Positions 1 through 5,692 of a stretch of DNA of 11,772 nucleotides are shown one piece after another (position 1 is the stretch's first letter; each line of letters starts with the position of its first letter). The position numbers and the translations under genes were made by a program. The notes beneath the pieces are model-generated. The model was not told where the DNA came from. It ran no database searches and was given only the letters and a program-made list of their open reading frames with translations. This stretch comes from Bacillota bacterium (GTDB lineage: Bacteria > Bacillota > Bacilli > Paenibacillales > Paenibacillaceae), in the NCBI GenBank assembly GCA_023433615.1, contig JAEZCJ010000227.1, positions 1 through 11,772 of the forward strand, given 5' to 3'.

Positions 1-633
1 CACCGACTCCTTCAGCGCGAATAGGATCAGCTCCTCCGGGTAGCGGTCATGATCGAGCCATCCGCTGATCGTCTCGAGCTCCATCGGCGACAGCGGACGT
101 CCGAACTCCTGCTCGAACACCGAGAAAATGTTCTGCTGCGCCGGCGGCTTGCGTTCTGCGCCGAGTCCCAAGCCGCCGAGCCCGCCGACATCCCTGCCTC
201 CGCCTGCACCCGAGCCAGCGTCAGAGCGGCCGTCAGACTCCCTCCGCGCGGCGCTGTCCAGTTCCGACTGGCCGCTCATGACGGCCGCGGTCCTAGCAAG
301 CCATCCACGCCAGTTGTAGGCTTCGGATTGCACGCCGCTCAGCGGATCGAACGACTCCTCGATCGCGAGGAATCCTTCCTTCATGAGCCGCTGCACGAGC
401 CTTGCCGTCTCTTGCGGGTCCATGCCGATCCGCTCACCCAGCTGCTCCAGCGTCGGGAACTCGTTGTATTCCGCCTGCCGGAACAGCATCAGCTGCAGCA
501 GTACCATGGCCTCATCCGCGTTCAAGCCTGCCTTGCGATAATGGCGCAGCAGACCGGCCGGCACATAGACGCCGCCATCCGCCATCCCTGCGGCAATACC
601 CTGTGCGTATGCCGCGCGTTCCGATTCCTTCAT
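1..633 (-). CDS. dnaD: DnaD replication initiation/primosome protein, 3' end off the window
   Basis: DnaD helps load the replicative helicase with DnaB and DnaI during primosome assembly in Bacillota. 211 codons are visible and the frame is open to the left edge, so the C-terminus is missing. Residues about 20-115 resemble the N-terminal winged-helix domain of B. subtilis DnaD, including the 'LLRHYRKAGLN' start and 'QRLMKEGFLAIEE'. Residues 169-211 match the start of the C-terminal DnaD domain ('SVFEQEFGRPLSPMELE'). Between them lies a Gly/Ser-rich linker (about 121-166) that is much longer than I recall for B. subtilis. The ATG at 633 is chosen because GGGGGAGGTG lies just upstream. It starts 42 bases after the ackA stop with no terminator between, so co-transcription with ackA is likely. 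The family call is firm, from recalled B. subtilis sequence similarity and from position in the dinG-ypmB-dnaD neighbourhood. Confidence 0.93.
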   Translation of the reverse strand, partial: MKESERAAYAQGIAAGMADGGVYVPAGLLRHYRKAGLNADEAMVLLQLMLFRQAEYNEFPTLEQLGERIGMDPQETARLVQRLMKEGFLAIEESFDPLSGVQSEAYNWRGWLARTAAVMSGQSELDSAARRESDGRSDAGSGAGGGRDVGGLGGLGLGAERKPPAQQNIFSVFEQEFGRPLSPMELETISGWLDHDRYPEELILFALKESV

Positions 634-675
634 GCTGCACCTCCCCCTCACATGCTGTACTCCGTGCGCTTCTTG

Positions 676-1935
676 CTATACGCCTTGCTCAACGCCTTGC
701 TCGTCGGCGACTCCGTCCGTACCGTCCAGCAGCCCGCTCGCCGTCACTAAGCGGTACGTGTCGCGCGCAATGATAAGCTCTTCGTTCGTCGGAACAACCA
801 GCACCTGCACGCGCGATTCCGGCTTCGAGACGATGCGCGGCGACTTCGAGCGAATCTTATTGAGCTCCGGATCCAGCTGCACGCCGAAGAACGTCAGCCC
901 GTCGCACACCGCTTGGCGCAGCTGAACCGAATTCTCGCCGACGCCGGCCGTGAAGACGATCACGTCCATACCGTTCATCGCAGCCGCATAGGAGCCTATA
1001 TATTTGCGCAGCCGATACGTGTACATGTCGAATGCCAGCTTCGCGTTGCCGTCGCCGCTCTCCATCGCTTCGACGATCTCGCGCATGTCGCTGCTGAGCC
1101 CGGATATGGCCTGCAGGCCCGAGTGCTTGTTCAACATGGAATTGACCTCGCTTAGCGTCAGCTCCTCCTTGTTCATCGTGAAGGGCACGATCGCCGGATC
1201 GAGATCGCCGGACCTCGTTCCCATCATGAGCCCTTCGAGCGGCGTCAGGCCCATGCTCGTGTCGAACGACTTGCCTTCCTTGATTGCCGTGCAGCTCGCG
1301 CCGTTGCCGATATGGCAAGTGACCATATGCAGCGATTCCAGCGGCTTGCCCAGCAGCTCGGCCGCCTGCTGGCTGACATAAGCATGCGACGTGCCGTGGA
1401 AGCCGTAACGGCGAATCTTGTGGCGGCTGTACAGCACCCGCGGGATCGCGTACAGGTACGATTCGCGCGGCATCGTCTGATGGAACGCCGTGTCGAACAC
1501 GACCGCCTGCGGCACGCCCTCGAGATTCGCTTCCACCGCGTTGATGCCCATCATATGGGCCGGATTATGCAGCGGAGCAAGGTCGAACAGGTTGCGGATC
1601 TCCAGCTTCACCGCTTGATCGACCAGTACCGACTCCTTGAACGTCTCGCCGCCGTGCACGACCCGATGGCCTACCGCATCGATATCCGTCATTGCGCCGA
1701 TGACGCCGTGCGTCTTATGTACGAGCAGGTCGATGACCCGTTTTACCGCCGTGACATGGTCGAGAATTTCGCTCACGTCGCGGACCTCCGGTTTGCCCGC
1801 AGGCTCATGCGTCACGATCGAGGAATCCATGCCGATTCGCTCGACCCTGCCGCTCGCCATGACCGATTCGTCCTTCATGTCGTAGAGCTGATATTTCAGC
1901 GAAGAGCTGCCTGCGTTAATGACGAGTATCTTCAT
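676..1935 (-). CDS. ackA: Acetate kinase
   Basis: Interconverts acetate + ATP and acetyl phosphate + ADP in the cytosol. It works with phosphotransacetylase (pta), which is not in this window. The 419-residue protein is full length, with an ASKHA fold. It begins with the family signature 'LVINAGSSSLKYQ' (N7, S10-12) and has 'GHRVVHGG' (R91), H123, D148, 'RYGFHGTSH' (H180), 'CHIGNGAS', 'GLMMGTRSGDLDP' (R241) and 'TNEE' (E385). These match the catalytic and binding residues known from Methanosarcina AckA. The ATG overlaps the hbd stop by 4 bases (ATGA), and a GGGG stretch lies 8 bases upstream. The C-terminus carries an extra tail of about 19 residues ending in a doubled 'EQGV', encoded by a 12-bp tandem duplication just before the TAG stop. 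The tail is probably neutral. Confidence 0.97.
   Translation of the reverse strand: MKILVINAGSSSLKYQLYDMKDESVMASGRVERIGMDSSIVTHEPAGKPEVRDVSEILDHVTAVKRVIDLLVHKTHGVIGAMTDIDAVGHRVVHGGETFKESVLVDQAVKLEIRNLFDLAPLHNPAHMMGINAVEANLEGVPQAVVFDTAFHQTMPRESYLYAIPRVLYSRHKIRRYGFHGTSHAYVSQQAAELLGKPLESLHMVTCHIGNGASCTAIKEGKSFDTSMGLTPLEGLMMGTRSGDLDPAIVPFTMNKEELTLSEVNSMLNKHSGLQAISGLSSDMREIVEAMESGDGNAKLAFDMYTYRLRKYIGSYAAAMNGMDVIVFTAGVGENSVQLRQAVCDGLTFFGVQLDPELNKIRSKSPRIVSKPESRVQVLVVPTNEELIIARDTYRLVTASGLLDGTDGVADEQGVEQGV
679..702. repeat. 12-bp tandem duplication at the 3' end of ackA
   Basis: Two adjacent 12-base units, 679-690 and 691-702, share 11 of 12 bases (ACGCCTTGCTC preceded by T or A). Read on the minus strand they encode the doubled 'EQGV' at the acetate kinase C-terminus. 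This looks like a replication-slippage duplication in a tolerant tail. Confidence 0.8.
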
Positions 1936-2804
1936 ATCCGGTCCCCATCCTTATCGTATTTGAAAAATCCGATGCCGCTCTTCATCCCCAGTTGGCCGGC
2001 GCGCACCATCTTCTTCAGCACGATCGACGGCCGGTACTTCAGCTCGCCGTATTCCCGGAACATGCGCTCGAGCGCAGCCAGCACCGCGTCCAGTCCGAAC
2101 CGGTCCGCCATCTCGAACGGGCCGTGCTGGAACGAATAGCCGATTCGCATCGCGCTGTCGATATCTTCTGCGGAGGCTACGCCTTCTTCCAGCACGTGCA
2201 TCGCCTCGTTAATGAACAGGCAGATGAGCCGCGTCGTAATGTAGCCCGGCGACTCGTACACCATGACGCCCTTCTTGCTGATCGTCTGCTCGACAAAATA
2301 CTTCGTCTTGTCGAACGTATCGTCGGATGTTCTCAGTCCGCGCACGATTTCGACGAGATCGATCTTGAATGCCGGATATATGAAGTGCATACCGATGACC
2401 CGCTCCGGATGGGACGTTACGCTCGCGAGCTCGGTTAAGCTGAGTGCCGACGTATTGCTGGCTAGGATGATGTTCGGTCCGCAGTGCTTGTCCAGCTCGG
2501 TGAAGATCTGCTTCTTCATGTCCAGGTCTTCCGTAATGGTCTCGATGACGATCTGGCAATCGTTCAGCTCTTCCAGCGATTCCACGGGCCGAATCCGGCT
2601 GAGTACCAGCTTCTTCTCTGCCAGCGTCAATGCCCATTTCTCGATCTGCTTGTCGAGACTGATTTCGATCTGTGCCATTCCTTGCTTCAGGAGCTCCGGC
2701 GTCCGCTCCGCCACCTCGACGTCGAGCCCCTTGAACGCCAGCATTTCCGCTATCCCCTGACCCATCGTACCGATTCCTACTACGCCGACTTTACGTATCG
2801 CCAC
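1932..2804 (-). CDS. 3-hydroxyacyl-CoA (3-hydroxybutyryl-CoA) dehydrogenase, divergent
   Basis: NAD-dependent oxidoreductase of the Hbd/HADH family. It would interconvert 3-hydroxyacyl-CoA and 3-oxoacyl-CoA, as in beta-oxidation or butanoyl-CoA/polyhydroxybutyrate metabolism. The 290 residues are the usual length for the short family. An N-terminal Rossmann fold has 'GIGTMGQGIAEML' (from residue 10), with acidic E33 at the position that prefers NAD. The active-site set S119, H140, E152 and N199 is present. The C-terminal helical domain ends in the family-typical 'GMKSGIGFFKYD'. Oddly, the usual 'HFFNP' reads 'HFIYP', so the conserved Asn is Tyr, and the Lys before 'LVE' is Asp. The start is GTG at 2804: an in-frame TGA lies only three codons upstream, and GGGTGAT gives a modest ribosome site. 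Its stop overlaps the ackA ATG. Substrate is uncertain; mmgB/hbd/fadB-type names would be over-precise. Confidence 0.88.
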   Translation of the reverse strand: MAIRKVGVVGIGTMGQGIAEMLAFKGLDVEVAERTPELLKQGMAQIEISLDKQIEKWALTLAEKKLVLSRIRPVESLEELNDCQIVIETITEDLDMKKQIFTELDKHCGPNIILASNTSALSLTELASVTSHPERVIGMHFIYPAFKIDLVEIVRGLRTSDDTFDKTKYFVEQTISKKGVMVYESPGYITTRLICLFINEAMHVLEEGVASAEDIDSAMRIGYSFQHGPFEMADRFGLDAVLAALERMFREYGELKYRPSIVLKKMVRAGQLGMKSGIGFFKYDKDGDRI

Positions 2805-2875
2805 AGATGATCACCCACTTTTCTTTTCACTAATTGCCGCTAATCGTTCTATCGCTTGCTAGAAGTACCACTCTT

Positions 2876-2904
2876 ATTATACCCTACCGAAAGACGAAAA
2901 AAGA
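2876..2904 (-). promoter_or_regulatory. Probable promoter for hbd-ackA(-dnaD)
   Basis: On the minus strand a perfect TATAAT (2876-2881) lies about 70 bases upstream of the hbd GTG, directly after the FtsH-like gene's terminator. Going back 17 bases, the -35 region (2899-2904) falls in the terminator T-tract and reads TCTTTT, a poor match to TTGACA. The -10 and its position between a terminator and a new operon support it; the weak -35 limits confidence. I saw no Rex-type TTGTGAA/TTCACAA palindrome near it. Confidence 0.5.
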
Positions 2905-2927
2905 AGGCGTCCAAGCGGACAACCTTC
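2897..2927 (-). terminator. Rho-independent terminator after the FtsH-like gene
   Basis: Read on the minus strand, a GAAGG...CCTTC stem continues through GTCC/GGAC (with a small asymmetric bulge) around a GCTT loop. It is followed directly by six T residues (2897-2902). It begins 33 bases after the FtsH-like TAA, so it ends the middle transcription unit and separates it from hbd-ackA-dnaD. Confidence 0.92.
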
Positions 2928-2960
2928 TGCGTTCATCATTCTGTAAATTGTGTGTCGAAA

Positions 2961-4460
2961 TTATGCGCCGATCTGCTCGTGCTTGTGCAAGATATCACGG
3001 AAGGCCGTGCCTGTCAGCGTCTCTTCCTTCATGAGGATCGCCAGCGAGCGTTCGAACACGGGGCGTTGCGAATCCAGCAACGTCTTCGTCCGTTCCATGA
3101 GACCGTCCAGAATCGTGCCGCTCACGCGGGCTAGCGACTCCGGCGTGATCATGCTGCCGTCGACGATGCCCAGCTCGGTCAGTCCGGATTCCGCCATGTT
3201 CCGCACGATCGCCATCGCTTGGTCGAAGTCGCCTCGCGAGCCCGTGCTGCGTCCGCCGTAGAACAGCTCCTCTGCCGCTGCCCCGCCGAGCGCGATCATG
3301 ATCTGCCCTTCGAGGAATTCGCGCGTATACAGATACTGGTCCTGCTGCGGATTATGGCGGACATAACCGAGCGCTTGTCCGCGCGGCGACAACGCAACCG
3401 TCGATACGCTGCCGGGTCTTACTGCCTCCGCCGCGATCGCATGGCCGAGCTCATGGATCGCCACGCGTTCCCGCTCCTCCATCGTCGCCTCCCGGTCCGT
3501 CTTCTCGCCCATCATGACTTTATCGATCGCCATCGTCAGATGGCGCTGTCCGATCTCCTCCAGCTCTTCCCGCATGGCGTAGATGGCGGCTTCGTTCATG
3601 ACGCTCTCGAGCTGGGCGCCGGAGAAGCCGAACGATTCCTCCGCGATCTTCTCCAGATTCACTTCGGCTTCAAGCGGCTTGCCCTTCGCATGGATGGCCA
3701 GAATATGCGCGCGGCCCTTCTTGTCCGGCAGATCGACCGCGATATGGCGGTCGAAGCGGCCCGGGCGCAGCAGCGCGCTGTCGAGCGTATCCTTGCGGTT
3801 CGTGGCGGCAATGAGCAGAATGCGCGGCGTCTCGGCCGTATGAATGCCGTCCATCTCCGTCAGCAGCTGGTTTAGCGTCTGGTCGTACTCGCGATGCTGA
3901 CCGCCGTCGCGCTTGCCGCCGATGACATCGATCTCATCGATGAAGATGACGGCGCTGGACTTGCCGCTCTTCTCGGCCTTCTGACGCGCTTCCTTGAACA
4001 AGTCGCGGACGCGGCTCGCGCCGACGCCGACGTACATCTCGACGAATTCGCTGCCGGATGCCGCGACATATACCGCATTCGAATAGTAAGCGGCAGCCTT
4101 CGCAAGCAGCGTCTTCCCCGTCCCCGGAGGTCCGGTGAGCAGGATGCCCTTCAGCGGACGAATGCCGAACTTCGCGATGGAATCCGGCTTGACGAGGAAG
4201 TCGAGCGCTTCGACCAGCTCCTGCTTCGCGCGCTCTTGTCCCCCGATCTCGTCGAACGAGAACGGTGCGGCGGAGAGCGTCTTGCCTTTGCGGCCGCCAT
4301 GCGCAGCCGCCAGATTGCCGCGCGAGCGGACCATGAAGAACAGGACGCCGATGACGACGGCCGCGAATAGAATCGGCATCACGTTCACGCCGATCGTAAC
4401 CAAGAAGAGGAGCAGCACCGGAATGAAACCGATCAGCATCTCTTTCCAATATTTAAGCAT
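2961..4460 (-). CDS. Short FtsH-type membrane AAA+ zinc metalloprotease
   Basis: A membrane-anchored AAA+ protease of the FtsH family, expected to unfold and degrade membrane or cytosolic proteins on the cytoplasmic side. Two hydrophobic segments (about 9-24 and 29-44) are joined by only a few residues. The AAA module follows: Walker A 'GPPGTGKT' (K116), pore loop 'MYVGVGASR' (Tyr where FtsH usually has Phe), Walker B 'VIFIDEID' (E176) and arginine fingers in 'LRPGRFDR' (R232/R235). The M41 peptidase part has zinc motif 'HELGH' (336-340) and the third ligand D411 in 'STGSRGDFDQA'. At 499 residues it is about 140 shorter than classical FtsH. The extracytoplasmic domain between the membrane segments is absent and the C-terminal tail is shorter. 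All catalytic residues are present, so it should be active. AGGGG lies 11 bases before the ATG, and the start overlaps the preceding gene by 8 bases. I read it as a paralogue rather than the housekeeping ftsH. Confidence 0.92.
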   Translation of the reverse strand: MLKYWKEMLIGFIPVLLLFLVTIGVNVMPILFAAVVIGVLFFMVRSRGNLAAAHGGRKGKTLSAAPFSFDEIGGQERAKQELVEALDFLVKPDSIAKFGIRPLKGILLTGPPGTGKTLLAKAAAYYSNAVYVAASGSEFVEMYVGVGASRVRDLFKEARQKAEKSGKSSAVIFIDEIDVIGGKRDGGQHREYDQTLNQLLTEMDGIHTAETPRILLIAATNRKDTLDSALLRPGRFDRHIAVDLPDKKGRAHILAIHAKGKPLEAEVNLEKIAEESFGFSGAQLESVMNEAAIYAMREELEEIGQRHLTMAIDKVMMGEKTDREATMEERERVAIHELGHAIAAEAVRPGSVSTVALSPRGQALGYVRHNPQQDQYLYTREFLEGQIMIALGGAAAEELFYGGRSTGSRGDFDQAMAIVRNMAESGLTELGIVDGSMITPESLARVSGTILDGLMERTKTLLDSQRPVFERSLAILMKEETLTGTAFRDILHKHEQIGA

Positions 4461-4989
4461 TCGGCCACACCCCTATCTGGACAGGCGTGCGCGGCAGAAC
4501 GATATGCTTCACCGCGCCGTCTTGCTTCAAGGTGACATACACGTTCTCGTTATCGAGCGATGTCTCGGCGGTTAGGCCCTTATGCTCGGCCGTCAGCGCC
4601 TCCATAGCAATCGGGATATCGGCATAGCGCTTGTTCTCCATCGCTTCGGCTACGCGGAACAATACTCCGGACCAGATCCGCTCGAGCTCCGGGTTCGCTT
4701 CCTGTTCGATGTTCAGCTTCAGCGTACGGCTGCCGATGACGGAAGCTCCTTCTTCGCGGATCATGCGGTACACCTCTCCGAGCTTCGCGTCGTTCTGCAG
4801 CGCAACGTCGATCGTGACGGCGTCACGGGTAATGACCGGCTCGGATGCTTCGATCCCCGCTACTTCGGCGATCGATTGCTTGAGCGGTTGTTCTACGGCA
4901 TAACGGTTGTAGGCGAACCAACCGCCGAACAACACAAGACCTGCCGCACATATCGTTAACAGTATAGGCAATGGACGTATGTTCGACAT
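4453..4989 (-). CDS. Unrecognised single-pass membrane protein coupled to the FtsH-like protease
   Basis: A 178-residue protein I cannot assign to a family. Residues 7-26 form one hydrophobic transmembrane segment or uncleaved signal anchor. The remaining 150 or so residues are soluble and mixed charged, with alternating predicted strands and helices (for example 'VTIDVALQND', 'LGEVYRMIREEG', 'RTLKLNIEQE'), and no cysteines. I expect the soluble part outside the membrane, but flanking charges do not settle topology. I chose the ATG at 4989 because AAGGAGG (5000-5006) lies 10 bases upstream. The open frame extends to an ATG at 5118, but that codon has no ribosome site and would run through the structured leader. 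Its last 8 bases overlap the FtsH-like start (ATGCTTAA), predicting translational coupling. The context suggests a partner, adaptor or substrate of the protease. Confidence 0.8.
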   Translation of the reverse strand: MSNIRPLPILLTICAAGLVLFGGWFAYNRYAVEQPLKQSIAEVAGIEASEPVITRDAVTIDVALQNDAKLGEVYRMIREEGASVIGSRTLKLNIEQEANPELERIWSGVLFRVAEAMENKRYADIPIAMEALTAEHKGLTAETSLDNENVYVTLKQDGAVKHIVLPRTPVQIGVWPNA

Positions 4990-4994
4990 AAACG

Positions 4995-5133
4995 TACAGC
5001 CTCCTTCCATGGCTGCTCGGCTCGACCCGTACAGGGTGCCGCAGCAGCGATGCATGTAATATTTGATACACTCGCGTCTATCAGCTTTGCTATATCCGAG
5101 TATATCATATTCATGCATCGGAAGGAGGCTGTA
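4995..5133 (-). promoter_or_regulatory. Three-way-junction leader RNA that buries a Shine-Dalgarno site
   Basis: Read as minus-strand RNA, this stretch folds almost completely. P1 is a perfect 14-bp helix (5120-5133 with 4995-5008) whose 3' strand contains the AAGGAGG of the 178-residue membrane protein gene, so the site is fully paired. P2 (5048-5120) is a long hairpin with a 9-bp base (5112-5120 with 5048-5056). It then has five- and four-bp blocks, a G-U wobble (5102/5069), another five-bp block and an apical AGC-AAA-GCT hairpin, separated by one- to few-base bulges. P3 (5012-5048) pairs GCTGCT/AGCAGC, CGGC/GCCG and ACCC/GGGT around a five-base loop. The helices abut with almost no linkers. 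I do not recognise it as any riboswitch class I know: no T-box sequence and no TPP or purine core. A palindromic mobile repeat is the alternative. Confidence 0.65.
5099..5107 (-). promoter_or_regulatory. Possible extended -10 promoter inside the leader
   Basis: On the minus strand TGATATACT fits an extended -10 (TGn-TATAAT with one mismatch), about 110 bases upstream of the 178-residue protein's ATG. There is no matching -35: the hexamer 17 bases back is CTCCTT. It lies within the 5' strand of leader helix P2. A transcript starting here would therefore lack the P1 strand that pairs with the Shine-Dalgarno site. Short A/T-rich matches like this arise often by chance. Confidence 0.3.
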
Positions 5134-5170
5134 ATAATAGGTAATGCTGGCTGCCGCGTCCCGTACCGGG

Positions 5171-5692
5171 TTAGTTCGCGGTGCGCGCGGGAAGCTTGTA
5201 CGTCACGATTCGCTGCCCGTCCTCGAAGTCGTAGAACGCGTAATAGTGATGCTTCGTGCCGTCGTCCAAACTATAGTAGGCTTCCCACACTTTGCGGCCG
5301 TCCATGAGACCGGGGCGGATCCGGAACAGCTCCGCGCTCTGCTGCTCTCGCAGCAGCGCCGACTTCACGCCGGTCTTCGGGAAGCTGTCCGAGGCCGCTA
5401 CCGTCTCCACGCCGCCGGATGTGACCCAAGCGTAGACTCGCTCGCCGGCTTCGTTATCGCCCTCGACGACCCATACAGGCTCGTCCCAGACGAATTTGCC
5501 GGCATCCGCGATATTCGTCAAGCCGGCTTGCGCCATCGCCTGCCGCTCTGCCGCGCGCCGCTCATTGCCGTAGTCCGATTGAATCCATTGGTAATAGAGA
5601 TTCAGCATGAGCAGGATCAGCACGACCGCCAGCAGCCCGATCACGGCCCAGCGCTTCGGCGTCATGAAATGCGCAGCGGTGTCTCGGCTCAT
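5171..5692 (-). CDS. ypmB: YpmB-like DUF5590 membrane-anchored protein
   Basis: A 173-residue protein resembling B. subtilis YpmB, whose function is not established. Residues about 15-34 are a strong transmembrane segment after a short N-terminal stretch. The following domain, presumably extracytoplasmic, has the DUF5590/PepSY-like pattern: 'EPVWVVEGDNEAGERVYAWV' (about 71-90), then 'WEAYYSLDDGTKHHYYAFYDFEDGQ' split around residues 136-160, and a final strand 'RIVTYKLP'. The ATG at 5692 overlaps the amidohydrolase stop (ATGA), so translation is probably coupled; AAAGG lies further upstream. A downstream ATG (codon 10) has no ribosome site. Position also fits YpmB, which lies between dinG and dnaD in B. 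subtilis. No good terminator follows it: a small CCCG/CGGG hairpin after the stop lacks a T-tract, so transcription may continue into the leader. Confidence 0.82.
   Translation of the reverse strand: MSRDTAAHFMTPKRWAVIGLLAVVLILLMLNLYYQWIQSDYGNERRAAERQAMAQAGLTNIADAGKFVWDEPVWVVEGDNEAGERVYAWVTSGGVETVAASDSFPKTGVKSALLREQQSAELFRIRPGLMDGRKVWEAYYSLDDGTKHHYYAFYDFEDGQRIVTYKLPARTAN

Noticed and set aside
1312..2139. Plus-strand open frame of about 275 codons across ackA and hbd
   Set aside because: Antisense shadow spanning two real genes. Composition is Arg/His/Gln-rich and no domain is recognisable.
2805..2896. Rex operator upstream of hbd-ackA
   Set aside because: No TTGTGAA/TTCACAA-like palindrome is visible; GTGAAAAG-type half matches near 2827 lack the second half.
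4453..5118. Longer 221-residue version of the membrane protein starting at 5118
   Set aside because: The ATG at 5118 lacks a ribosome site, and the extra 43 residues are encoded by the palindromic leader. The ATG at 4989 has a strong AAGGAGG.
4995..5133. Known RNA classes: T-box, TPP or purine riboswitch, hammerhead ribozyme
   Set aside because: There is no T-box consensus, no TPP or purine core sequences, and the CTGATAG segment lacks the GAAA and cleavage-site context of a hammerhead core. Recognition was by eye only, so an Rfam search is still decisive.
5107..5160. Plus-strand GGAAGGAGG followed by ATG at 5144, suggesting a plus-strand gene
   Set aside because: This GGAGG is the mirror arm of the leader palindrome. 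The following frame is antisense to the YpmB-like gene and has no protein-like composition.
5134..5170. Intrinsic terminator after the YpmB-like gene
   Set aside because: Only a CCCG/CGGG mini-hairpin is present and no T-run follows it on the minus strand.
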